Shown one piece after another: positions 18,186 to 26,561 of a stretch of DNA of 64,000 bases. The notes under the pieces are model-generated. The model did no database searches, was not told where the DNA came from, and saw only the letters and a list, made by a program, of their open reading frames with translations. Both the position numbers and the translations under genes were made by a program. Positions within the stretch are counted from its first letter, which is position 1. Every line of letters starts with the position of its first letter. Source of the stretch: Acidobacteriota bacterium (GTDB lineage: Bacteria > Acidobacteriota > Vicinamibacteria > Vicinamibacterales > UBA2999); NCBI GenBank assembly GCA_020851565.1, contig JADZCN010000039.1, positions 1 through 64,000 of the forward strand, read 5' to 3'.

Positions 18186-19355
18186 TCAGCGCGCCGGGGA
18201 TGCCGCGGCGGGGGGCACGACGAACAACTCGGTCGTCTGGTCCGCGCCCATGTGGATGGTGCGCAGGTACTGGTAGGTGGCCGCGTCGTACAGGTCGATG
18301 GTCTCGCCGGCGATATACACGTAGATCACCCTGCCGTTCGAGCTCACGCGCGGGACGATGCGCGGCCGGCCCTTGAACTCCTGCCGGCTTACCACCTTCG
18401 CGTTCTCGAGATCGAAGGTCCAGAACTCGTAGCGCCCGATGTCGCTCTTGATGCCATAGGCGCGCTTGTGGTCCGGCGCCTGCGCGAAGCTCACTTGCTC
18501 CGCCGGCCCGATCGGCCGGAAGTCGATCTTCCGAGCCGTCAGGTCCACCTTCCCGATCCCCATGATCCGGCGATGCTGGACGGGATCCTGCATGGTGAAG
18601 AGGCCAGTGAACGTGCCCGGCGGATCGTAGAAGTCGCTGACCGGACCGAGGCTGATGCGGCCCAGGCCGCCCTCGGCCGGCTGCGCGTACGGCCAGGTCT
18701 CCACCTCTTTGAAGTTTTCGGTCTCCAGAACGATGACTTCCTCGCCGAAGAAGTAGAGGAACTTCCCATCCGGCGAGAAGCGCAGGTTGACGCTCTCCCG
18801 CTCCTCGTTCCGCGGCCAGGGGATCTGGCGCGTGATCTGGCCGCTGGCCAGGTCGAACTGTTGCAGCGTGGCAGGGCCAATCTCCCAGCGGTCGATCAGC
18901 TTCGTCGCCGTGCGCGTGAGCAGCACCAGATAGCGGTTCAACGGGTCGGCCTGCAGGTTGACGACCCGGACGCGCCGGTTGCCGCTGCTGAGCGACCAGG
19001 TGTTGAGCGACTTCCGGGTGGCGATGTCCACGACCTCGATCTGCTCGTAGGTCGAGTTGAGCACGTAGAACCTGGTGCGGTCCTGCGACGGGGTCAACGA
19101 TCGCGCGATGCCGGTCTTGAGGACGATGCTGTCCTCGAGCTTCCCGGTGGACTCGTCGTAGATCTGGATGTCGCCCTTGTACGTGCCGATGTAGAGCTTG
19201 CCGCTGCCGGCATTGACGGTCGGCACCGCCGGCTTGCCCTGGGCGGACAAACTCAGCGTGCCGGCCACGAGCACCGCGCCGAGCACCGCGAAGGCGGTCC
19301 CGACGAGGCCTTGTCCAGTCCCGCGTCCCGACGTATCTTTTCTCACTCCCGTCAC
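18186..19355 (-). CDS. qhpB: Quinohemoprotein amine dehydrogenase beta subunit
   Basis: The 389-residue product has a TM/signal segment (residues 18-38, cleavage near SLSAQ). A chain of YVTN-like beta-propeller blades follows (KLYIGTYKGDIQIYDESTGK, RFYVLNSTYEQIEVVD and so on). The QHNDH beta subunit is a seven-bladed propeller in the periplasm that packs against the gamma subunit and lines the active site. It begins 4 nt after qhpC, as in characterised operons. Length and export agree with the family. No heme motif is present. Confidence 0.9.
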   Translation of the reverse strand: MTGVRKDTSGRGTGQGLVGTAFAVLGAVLVAGTLSLSAQGKPAVPTVNAGSGKLYIGTYKGDIQIYDESTGKLEDSIVLKTGIARSLTPSQDRTRFYVLNSTYEQIEVVDIATRKSLNTWSLSSGNRRVRVVNLQADPLNRYLVLLTRTATKLIDRWEIGPATLQQFDLASGQITRQIPWPRNEERESVNLRFSPDGKFLYFFGEEVIVLETENFKEVETWPYAQPAEGGLGRISLGPVSDFYDPPGTFTGLFTMQDPVQHRRIMGIGKVDLTARKIDFRPIGPAEQVSFAQAPDHKRAYGIKSDIGRYEFWTFDLENAKVVSRQEFKGRPRIVPRVSSNGRVIYVYIAGETIDLYDAATYQYLRTIHMGADQTTELFVVPPAAASPAR

Positions 19356-19359
19356 CTTC

Positions 19360-19740
19360 CTAGCCAGGAAACACCAGATCGATCTTGCGCCAGTCCTTCT
19401 GCGCGGCCGCGCACTTGGCCGTCCAGTCGGGTGCGTGATTGAGCTGGTCGGGCACCTGCGCGGGCCAGTAACAGCCCATGTGGCAGTCGAAGAGGTCGCG
19501 CTCGACGGGCTGGCAGAGCCCGGCGGTGCCGCCGGTGCGGTCCGCCTCCCACCCGGGCGAGACCACGATCGAGCATCCCGGTGGGATGTGCGGGCCCTCG
19601 GGCTGCTGCGGCGGCTGCCCGCCCTGCTGCTGCAGGGCGACGACGTCCCCGGCCGCGCTGCCCTCGGCTGGAACGGCCGAGGCGGCCGTGACGGTTTCCA
19701 CGCGCTGAGCCTTGCGGTTAATGGCGTTGAGATGCTTCAT
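19360..19740 (-). CDS. qhpC: Quinohemoprotein amine dehydrogenase gamma subunit precursor (CTQ peptide)
   Basis: This peptide carries the cysteine tryptophylquinone cofactor. In the known protein three thioether bridges link Cys to Asp or Glu, and a Cys-Trp link forms CTQ. All partners are here at matching spacing (numbering from the ATG at 19740): C56-E65, C76-D82, C90-D98 and C86-W92 in DCHMGCYWPAQVPD. An extra Cys, C110, is present. The start at 19740 follows GGAG with 6-nt spacing; an ATG 12 nt earlier is also possible. The part ahead of the first Cys is long (55 residues) and includes a Gln/Pro/Gly-rich stretch (QQQGGQPPQQPEGP). The gene overlaps qhpD by 23 nt. Confidence 0.93.
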   Translation of the reverse strand: MKHLNAINRKAQRVETVTAASAVPAEGSAAGDVVALQQQGGQPPQQPEGPHIPPGCSIVVSPGWEADRTGGTAGLCQPVERDLFDCHMGCYWPAQVPDQLNHAPDWTAKCAAAQKDWRKIDLVFPG

Positions 19741-21256
19741 CGTCTGCTCCATCGAACTGGCGAAGGAAACCGGGGTTCTTCACCGCCAGCTCGCCGTAAA
19801 TCTCCAGGCACGTATGTGTCCAGCCGCGAATCCACTCACAGTAGTGCAGGTTGGGCCCCTCAGTCGACCCGTAACGGGTGTGGGCCTCGTGATAGCAGCC
19901 GCCGGCGCAAATGGGGCGCGCCCAGCAAGCCTGGCAGTCGGTCTTGTGGTTGATGTGGTGCGAATCCAGGAAGTCCGCCTGCCTGGCGCGGTCCACGCCC
20001 CCGGTGACCGAGCCGAAGCTGTGCGCCTCGGAACCGGCGAACCGGTGGCATAGCGACACCTGCCCGTCCGTGGCCACGCCCAGCAGCCCGATGCCCGCGC
20101 CACAGGGATAGGCCTTGGCGTGCCCCTGGTGGATCTCCTGCAGCGTCTCGCGCACGTTCGAGAAGCCATGGTGGCGGTTCTCCAGCGATGCCTGCAGGAA
20201 GTCCTGCGCGAGCGCGCGGAACTGCGCCAGCAGGTGATCGAACCCCGCGTCGCTGATGGCGTGCCCCCGCTGCGGCGCGGTGGTGACCGGCGCGAAGCCG
20301 ACCTCCCAGAACCCCATCTCGTCGTGCAGGTGCCGGTAGATCCGCATCACGTCCAGCGTCTGGCGCGTGAGCGTGACCCGCGCGCCGATCGGCCGCGACT
20401 TGTGCCGCGCGAGCAGTGCCTTGATCTTGGGCGCGGCGATGTCGTAGCTGCCGCGCCCGTTCTGGAAGACCCGGAACTTGTCCTGGATTTCCTGCGGCCC
20501 GTCGATGGAGATCGTGACGCCGATGCGCTCGTCGGCGAGGAAATCGATGACGTCGGGCTTGAGCAGCGTGGCGTTGGTCGTGAGGCTGAAGTCGATGTCC
20601 TTCCCCACTTCCTTCGCACGCTGGCGCGCGTAGGCGACTGTCTTCTTCAGGACGGGGAAGTTCATCAGCGTCTCGCCGCCGAAGAACGTCACCATGGCCG
20701 TCCGGCCGCTCTCGCGCAACGCGAAGTCGATGGCCTGGCGGGCCGTCTCCTCGCTCATGAACTTCGGCTGCTGCCCGTTCTCGGTGTCGACGATCTTGTC
20801 CTCGCCGAACTCGTAGCAGTACTCGCAGCTCAGGTTGCACTGGTTGGTGACGTTCACCACCAGCGTCTGCAGCGGGATGACCGTGAGCGGAAGGATCTTC
20901 GGCGTCGGAGCCGGCGCCTTCGCCTCGTTGATCGCGCGAATACGGTACAACTCGCCGAGCGTGTCCCAGACCTCGCCAGGCTGAAACCGGGCCTCGAGTG
21001 CGGCGCACAGGTCCCCAATCGAGCGCGCCCCCCCGGCCAGGGCATCCACGATGGCCGACGCGCACGGGTCGAACGCGAAGACCGCGGCGCTCGGCACCAT
21101 GTAGCCGAAGCGCTCCCCCGCCGCCTCGAAGGTGTGGAACTCCCCGAGGCGCACGACCGTGTCTACACCGGGCGTGATCCCGGGAACTGCCTGGCCGGCC
21201 TGCTCGACCGGCGCCGCCGGATGATCCGTCGCCGGAGTATTGCCGGTGGCGCTCAT
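19718..21256 (-). CDS. qhpD: QhpD radical SAM enzyme forming thioether crosslinks in the gamma peptide
   Basis: QhpD uses radical SAM chemistry to make the Cys-to-Asp/Glu thioether bonds of QhpC. From the ATG at 21256 the product is 512 residues. It has a PqqD-like N-terminal region, the radical SAM cluster motif CNLSCEYC (C140, C144, C147) and the GGE segment (FFGGETLMNF). A C-terminal SPASM-type cysteine array follows (CGAGIG, LCHRF, CQACW, ICAGGCYHEAH, YCEW). The ATG overlaps the qhpA stop by 4 nt; 36 further upstream codons are shadow. Position directly before qhpC matches characterised operons. Confidence 0.95.
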   Translation of the reverse strand: MSATGNTPATDHPAAPVEQAGQAVPGITPGVDTVVRLGEFHTFEAAGERFGYMVPSAAVFAFDPCASAIVDALAGGARSIGDLCAALEARFQPGEVWDTLGELYRIRAINEAKAPAPTPKILPLTVIPLQTLVVNVTNQCNLSCEYCYEFGEDKIVDTENGQQPKFMSEETARQAIDFALRESGRTAMVTFFGGETLMNFPVLKKTVAYARQRAKEVGKDIDFSLTTNATLLKPDVIDFLADERIGVTISIDGPQEIQDKFRVFQNGRGSYDIAAPKIKALLARHKSRPIGARVTLTRQTLDVMRIYRHLHDEMGFWEVGFAPVTTAPQRGHAISDAGFDHLLAQFRALAQDFLQASLENRHHGFSNVRETLQEIHQGHAKAYPCGAGIGLLGVATDGQVSLCHRFAGSEAHSFGSVTGGVDRARQADFLDSHHINHKTDCQACWARPICAGGCYHEAHTRYGSTEGPNLHYCEWIRGWTHTCLEIYGELAVKNPGFLRQFDGADDEASQRH

Positions 21257-22980
21257 CGGGAAATGACCGACGGGTCGAACCGCATGTAGACCGGCGGCGA
21301 GACCAGCAGGTGGGCACGGCCCTTGAGGGGCGTGCCGTCGGCGTTGTAGGTGGCCACGACCCACACGTCCCCGATGTTGTTGCGCTGGCCACTCCGGTTC
21401 TCGTTGGGCCCCTCGATGTTCGGCGTGAACATGCCGGTCTTCGCATCCACGCCGCCCACGAACTTGATGTCGTCGTCATCCAGCGTGGCGGTGTATTCCT
21501 CCATGCTCCACGTGGCGTCCACGACGTCGATCCTCACGTCGTCCGCGGTGTTCGGGCGCTTGTCTGGACCGTTCATGTAGGCCACGGCATCGAAGGCGGC
21601 GTACATCTTCGGGTAGTTCACGCCGCCCGTGCGGGCCAGGTTCCAGTCCGGCGCCACGCGGATGTGGTCCACCTTGTCGTAGACCACCAGCGCACCGGGC
21701 CTCACCGCGCCCGCGATGACGATGTCGCGCGGGCCCACCGTGGCCGAGTCGGCCACCGACACCGTTGTGGTGATGACGTCGTTCGCGACGCTGGCGGCCG
21801 TGACGCTGACCCCGGGCCCGAGGTCCAGGTCCCCCGGCTGCACCGTTGCCGGAGCGTTCATCGCGTAGATCTTCACCGTCTGCCCCGCACCGCCCTTCTT
21901 CAGGCCGGAACGGTCCACCCCAAGCAGCGTCGTGTCCGCGCCGGCGCGGCGGAGCTGCACGTCCATGCCGATTTCATCGTATCCGCCCGTGAACCAGCGC
22001 CCGTCGATCCCGCGCCAGTCGCGATCCACGAACATCACCTCGCGGTACACCGGAGCGTCGGCGGCGCCCGTCGTCGAGCGCCCGCGCCACTGGAAGCCGG
22101 TGTAGATCATCGTGCGGCCGGTGCGCTTCACCTGCTCGCCGGTCTTCGCGTAGGTGAAGGTCGTCTCCGTCGTGAACTCGTCCGGTGCGTTCGGCACGGC
22201 CGCAATCACCACGCGGCCGAACACCGGGCCCTTGCCCACTTCGTAGCCACTCAGCGCCCACGTGCCCTCGATGCGGGGCGAGCGCTTCGTGGCGGACCAC
22301 GACGCCCACTCCGGCGTCTCGAACGGATAGGCCTTCGACAGGTAGTCGATGGCTTTCTCGGAGGGATGGCGCGTGTCGGGCGGGCGGCCATCCGGCCCGC
22401 GATCCCGCGGCGCCGGGCCCATGCGCCGGAACACCTGGCGATCCACCAGGGGGTACCACCCGCGGTGCATCGCGATCAGCAGGTCCCACTCGCTGCGGGT
22501 CCGCCGCTGCGAGATCACCCGTCCCAGCGAGTGGCAGGCATTGCAGAGGCCCTTCAGCTCCTCGGTGGCGAACTGGCTTTCGTCAACCACCACGCGGCGC
22601 TCGGCCTCGTAAGCCGCGTTCCGAGCCTCTTCCGGCGCCAGCCCGAGGTTGTCCGACAGGTACTTGACGACTTCGCGGCCAACGGCCGGATCCAGCTTCA
22701 CGCCGTTGAGCGCGACCATGCGCTTGATGGTGTCCTGCCAGCCTTCAGGGGTGTTGCGCTGGAAGGAAATGCGCGACATCTGCCCCTTGTCGTCCGGGCG
22801 ATGGCACGAACCGCACGCACTTCGGACAGCCTGGCTCGTGATGGGAATGCCGACGTCAGAGGAAGAGGGCGAGGACGTGGGCGCGGCGGCCGGCGGTTGT
22901 TGCGCGCGAAGGCCCATGCCGAGCGTGAGAGTACAGGCCGCCACCGCGAGGGCCCCTCGTCCGAATGCGTGAATGTGCAT
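21253..22980 (-). CDS. qhpA: Quinohemoprotein amine dehydrogenase alpha subunit (diheme)
   Basis: The alpha subunit is a periplasmic diheme cytochrome c that takes electrons from CTQ. The 575-residue precursor has a signal peptide (cleavage near GLRAQ) and two heme-binding motifs, CGSCH (56-60) and CNACH (146-150). A long beta-rich C-terminal region follows (immunoglobulin-like domains in the known structure). A Pro/Ser-rich linker (residues 29-41) follows the signal peptide. The start is 33 nt downstream of the qhpG stop, and the stop overlaps qhpD. Confidence 0.93.
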   Translation of the reverse strand: MHIHAFGRGALAVAACTLTLGMGLRAQQPPAAAPTSSPSSSDVGIPITSQAVRSACGSCHRPDDKGQMSRISFQRNTPEGWQDTIKRMVALNGVKLDPAVGREVVKYLSDNLGLAPEEARNAAYEAERRVVVDESQFATEELKGLCNACHSLGRVISQRRTRSEWDLLIAMHRGWYPLVDRQVFRRMGPAPRDRGPDGRPPDTRHPSEKAIDYLSKAYPFETPEWASWSATKRSPRIEGTWALSGYEVGKGPVFGRVVIAAVPNAPDEFTTETTFTYAKTGEQVKRTGRTMIYTGFQWRGRSTTGAADAPVYREVMFVDRDWRGIDGRWFTGGYDEIGMDVQLRRAGADTTLLGVDRSGLKKGGAGQTVKIYAMNAPATVQPGDLDLGPGVSVTAASVANDVITTTVSVADSATVGPRDIVIAGAVRPGALVVYDKVDHIRVAPDWNLARTGGVNYPKMYAAFDAVAYMNGPDKRPNTADDVRIDVVDATWSMEEYTATLDDDDIKFVGGVDAKTGMFTPNIEGPNENRSGQRNNIGDVWVVATYNADGTPLKGRAHLLVSPPVYMRFDPSVISR

Positions 22981-23013
22981 GAATTTCGCTCCGTTTTATC
23001 ACAGATCCAGGTC

Positions 23014-24462
23014 TTACGGACGCGGTAGCGGCTGGATCTCGGGGGCGAACACCAGCCATCCCCGCGCCAGCGCCGTGGCCAGCGCCGTGAGGAAAGCGGC
23101 CAGGTCCATCGGGCCAGCCCGACCGACACACGCGTCGAACAGATCCGGCACCTGGCGGAGCGACGGCGCCAGGTCCACCATCGTAACCACGTCGATATCG
23201 TGCAGGAACCGGACGCCGGCCGGATCGTCCGGGGTGATCAGGCGCGGCTCGAACACGATCTCGTGGCCGGCGATGGCTGGCCGCATCTCGAGTCGCACGT
23301 CCGGGCCCCGGTGCACGCGGAGCTCGGGTGCCAGGCGGAGGCGCTCGTAAGCGGCCTGCACCCCGGCGCGCTCCTGCTGTTCGCGGTCCCGCCGCTCGTC
23401 CCATTCACGGGTCTCGGCTCGCTCCGCCCAGAAGGGGTGGGCCTGCCCTTCAGCCGCGTCGTGGAGAAAGCGGCGAGTCAACATCAGAAAGTTGGCGTAG
23501 ACCTCGGCCTCGCGCGCCGCGAAGAACGCGAGCGCGGCGGAGGCCATCGACGGGTTCGACAAGGCGGTGTGCGTGGCGATGGCGGCCAGCCAGCCGGAGG
23601 CCAGGGCCTTCCTCACGCCGGCCGACGAGAGGGGATCCACAAACGACGCGGCGTCGCCCACGACCAGCCAGTCGGACCCGGCGTAGGTCGTTGACGCGTA
23701 CATCGACGCGTCCCAGCCCGTGGGCCCGGACTCGAGCGTCGCCGGTGCCAGCAAGGCCCGCAACCGGGCGGTCTTCCCGACCTCGCCGAGGTAAGTGGTC
23801 CGGGCGCCATCACCGCGAGCCAGGTCCGTCGTGCGCGGGTCCACCATGACGGCCACGGCCCGCCGGGTCTCGTCGAGCGGGACCGACCACGCCCATCCGT
23901 CGGCATAGGACTCGATGAGCGTGTGCGTGGGATCCGGCAGCGGCCAGGCGTCCGGGCGCCGCCACGTGGCGGCCAGCGCCACGGTCCGGTGCCCTTCTTC
24001 CATGCGGCGGCCAGCACGCGACCGGGCCAGGAGGCCCGCACGTCCCGTGCAGTCCAGGCGGAACGTGGCAGGCAGCGCGGCGGCATCCTCCGGGGTGAGT
24101 AGGCGCCGCTCCACCCGCGCGCCCGCACGCTCGGCTTCGGCCAGCATCACCCGCTCGAGCACGATGGACGTGGCCTGCCATCCGCGCGCGTCGTGGGCGA
24201 ACATCTCCACGCGCGGCTCGCCCCGTCCCCACCACACCGTGTTGCCCGTGGCGCGCACGAACCCGGCGCCGTCGATGGCGTCGCGGATGCCGAGCAGGTC
24301 GAAGAACTTCCCGCAGCTGGGCGTGAGCGACTCGGCGAGGGCAGCCCCCGCGCCCTCCGGCCTCGTGATGATCGTGACGGCATGGCCCCAGGAAGCCAAC
24401 AGCCGCGCAGCGGTGCAACCGGCCGGGCCGGCGCCGAAAACCAGAATGTCGGGAATACCCAC
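23014..24462 (-). CDS. qhpG: QhpG-like flavoprotein monooxygenase (Trp hydroxylation for CTQ)
   Basis: The 482-residue protein has the FAD-binding GAGPAG motif (residues 10-15) and the second flavin motif GDAASFVDPLSSAGV of tryptophan-halogenase/group A monooxygenases. In Paracoccus, QhpG introduces the oxygen atoms of the quinone into the gamma-peptide Trp. No signal peptide is present, so it acts in the cytoplasm before export. The start is GTG at 24462; a GATAAT hexamer lies 8 nt upstream and no Shine-Dalgarno sequence is seen. It is first in the operon here. The assignment depends on the operon, since the fold alone would be called a geranylgeranyl-reductase/halogenase-like protein. Confidence 0.88.
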   Translation of the reverse strand: MGIPDILVFGAGPAGCTAARLLASWGHAVTIITRPEGAGAALAESLTPSCGKFFDLLGIRDAIDGAGFVRATGNTVWWGRGEPRVEMFAHDARGWQATSIVLERVMLAEAERAGARVERRLLTPEDAAALPATFRLDCTGRAGLLARSRAGRRMEEGHRTVALAATWRRPDAWPLPDPTHTLIESYADGWAWSVPLDETRRAVAVMVDPRTTDLARGDGARTTYLGEVGKTARLRALLAPATLESGPTGWDASMYASTTYAGSDWLVVGDAASFVDPLSSAGVRKALASGWLAAIATHTALSNPSMASAALAFFAAREAEVYANFLMLTRRFLHDAAEGQAHPFWAERAETREWDERRDREQQERAGVQAAYERLRLAPELRVHRGPDVRLEMRPAIAGHEIVFEPRLITPDDPAGVRFLHDIDVVTMVDLAPSLRQVPDLFDACVGRAGPMDLAAFLTALATALARGWLVFAPEIQPLPRP

Positions 24463-24499
24463 TCGTCGGAATTATCCCCGGGGTTACACTTCACGCACC

Positions 24500-25744
24500 A
24501 TGCCCGGCTTCCTCTCGCGTATGGGCGAATGGCTGCGACAGCCCGGAACGGCAGAGACGCTCGCGCCCGGACCTGTTCGCCAGGAGGGCCCGCTCCCATG
24601 GGCCGAGGCATCTGCGGCCTTCGCATGGTCGCTGCACGCCCGCCTCCGTGCGCCGGGCCGGAACCTCTGCGTCTCGCCGTTCAGCGTGCATGCCGTGCTG
24701 GCCATGGCGATGGCCGGCGCCAGGGGGGCGACGGCGCGCGAGATGCGGGCCGTCCTCCATCACACCGATGACGAGGAGGTGCACGCCACGATCGGCCGGC
24801 TCTGCCGCGACCTGGTGGCGGCGGCGAATGGCGTGGACGTCCGGTTGGCCAACTCGCTCTGGGTGGACGATGCGGTGAGCCTGCTGCCGGCCTACGAGGC
24901 GATGGTCGCCATGCACTATGAGGCGGCCGTTCGGATAGCGCCGTTCCAGAGCGATGCCGCCCGCGCCTGCGCCGAGATCAACGCGTGGGTCAACGAGCAC
25001 ACGCGGGGGCGCATTGCTGACCTCGTGAGCGGCCTCGATTCTCGGACGAGGCTCGTGCTCGTCAACGCCGTCGCGCTGAAGGCAGTATGGGAGGAGCCGT
25101 TCGAGCGGCGCCGCACGGAGCGCGCGTCCTTTACTCGCGAAGACGGAACCGTCATCCAGGTGCCGATGATGCAGGGCCTGCGCGCCACGGGATACGTGGA
25201 GCAGCGCGGGCTTCAGGCCGTCGATCTCGCGTACCAGGGATCGCGCTGGTCGATGCTCGTCGTCCTCCCGAATGCCGAAACGCCCCTGAGCCGCGCGGAG
25301 GAGACACTCGAGGCCGCTTCGCTCAGCGCGCTCGCCCATCGTGCAACCCCGCAGGGGGTCGAGGTGTTGCTGCCGCGGTTCTCGCTGTCGTGCCGGATGG
25401 ACGACCTCTCCGGCACCCTCGCCGCGATGGGCATGCCCTCAGCGATGGATCGATCTCGTGCGGACTTCTCGGGCATGAACGCCCTCTCTGCGCCGCATGA
25501 AGACGGGCTCTACATCTCGTCGGCGATTCACCAGGCGACCCTCGACGTCGACGAGAGCGGAACGGAGGCGACGGCCGCAACCGCCATCGTCATGGCGCCG
25601 AAATCGGCTTGGAGTTGGAGACCCCAGCCCCCGCCGATCCCCGTCTTCCGCGCGGATCGGCCCTTCCTGTTCGCGATTCGGCACCGCGAGAGCGGCACCA
25701 TCCTCTTCATGGGCCGCGTGGCGGACCCAACCGCGAAGGACTGA
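24500..25744 (+). CDS. Serpin (serine protease inhibitor), probably inhibitory
   Basis: The 414-residue product has serpin landmarks: NLCVSPFSVHAVLAMAMAGA, NAVALKAVWEEPF, and a C-terminal ADRPFLFAIRHRESGTILFMGRV. The reactive-centre hinge fits the inhibitory consensus, small residues from P15 Gly354 (ESGTEATAATA). Counting forward puts Lys368 at P1 and Ser at P1', suggesting trypsin-like targets. There is no obvious signal peptide. It is transcribed divergently from qhpG across only 37 bp and overlaps the next gene by 1 nt (TGATG). Its target is unknown. The neighbouring QhpE protease is a candidate by position only. Confidence 0.93.
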   Translation: MPGFLSRMGEWLRQPGTAETLAPGPVRQEGPLPWAEASAAFAWSLHARLRAPGRNLCVSPFSVHAVLAMAMAGARGATAREMRAVLHHTDDEEVHATIGRLCRDLVAAANGVDVRLANSLWVDDAVSLLPAYEAMVAMHYEAAVRIAPFQSDAARACAEINAWVNEHTRGRIADLVSGLDSRTRLVLVNAVALKAVWEEPFERRRTERASFTREDGTVIQVPMMQGLRATGYVEQRGLQAVDLAYQGSRWSMLVVLPNAETPLSRAEETLEAASLSALAHRATPQGVEVLLPRFSLSCRMDDLSGTLAAMGMPSAMDRSRADFSGMNALSAPHEDGLYISSAIHQATLDVDESGTEATAATAIVMAPKSAWSWRPQPPPIPVFRADRPFLFAIRHRESGTILFMGRVADPTAKD

Positions 25745-26493
25745 TGCCCCCGCGCGTCCTCATCGTCACCGGGGCCAGCCGCGGCATCGGCGCCGCCACG
25801 GCCCGCCTTGCCGGCGCGCGCGGCTACGCGGTGTGCGTGAACTACGTCCGAAACCGCGACGCGGCCGAGCAGGTGGTGCGCGACATCGAGACCGCCGGGG
25901 GGCGTGCCGTCGCCGTCGCCGCCGACGTCTCCCGCGAGGCCGACGTCGTCCGCCTCTTCCAGACCGCAGCCGAGGCGCTCGGGCCGCCGTGCGGCCTGGT
26001 CAACAACGCGGGCATTCTGGAGACGCAGATGCGCGTGGACCAGATGGAGGCGGCTCGCCTCGAGCGCGTCTTCCAGGCGAACGTTGTCGGCGCGTTCCTC
26101 TGCGCGCGCGAGGCCGTGCGCCACATGTCCACGAAGCACGGCGGCGCCGGCGGCGCCATCGTGAACGTCTCGTCGGTCGCGGCGCGCACGGGCTCGCCGG
26201 GCGAGTACGTGGACTACGCCGCATCGAAGGCCGCCATCGACGCCATGACCATCGGGCTGGCGCAGGAGGTGGCCCTCGAGGGCATCCGCGTGAATGCCGT
26301 CCGGCCCGGCTTCATCTATACCGACATCCACGCCAGCGGCGGGGAGCCCAATCGCGTGGACCGCGTGAAGGCGTTCGTCCCCATGCGGCGGGGCGGGATG
26401 CCCGCCGAGGTCGCCGCGGCCATCCTGTGGCTGCTGTCGGACGAGGCGTCCTTCACCACGGGCGCGTTCATCGACGTGGCCGGCGGACGCTAG
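25744..26493 (+). CDS. SDR-family oxidoreductase
   Basis: A 249-residue classical short-chain dehydrogenase. It shows the NAD(P)-binding TGASRGIG motif (residues 9-16), the NNAG motif near residue 87 and the catalytic Ser-Tyr-Lys (NVSSVAAR, then YAASK). It most resembles 3-oxoacyl-ACP-reductase/glucose-dehydrogenase-like SDRs, and the substrate cannot be read from sequence. Its ATG overlaps the serpin stop by one base, so the two are coupled. A PQQ dehydrogenase follows 68 nt later. Confidence 0.9.
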   Translation: MPPRVLIVTGASRGIGAATARLAGARGYAVCVNYVRNRDAAEQVVRDIETAGGRAVAVAADVSREADVVRLFQTAAEALGPPCGLVNNAGILETQMRVDQMEAARLERVFQANVVGAFLCAREAVRHMSTKHGGAGGAIVNVSSVAARTGSPGEYVDYAASKAAIDAMTIGLAQEVALEGIRVNAVRPGFIYTDIHASGGEPNRVDRVKAFVPMRRGGMPAEVAAAILWLLSDEASFTTGAFIDVAGGR

Positions 26494-26561
26494 TCCTGAA
26501 CTACGCTAAGATGCGCGCCACGCGGCCCGGGACCTTGTGGCCGCCAGAGGAGAGAACCCGC

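Noticed and set aside
25609-25743. Upstream extension of the SDR gene to 25609
   Set aside because: Those codons overlap the conserved C terminus of the serpin. The ATG at 25744 gives the normal SDR start VLIVTGASRGIG.
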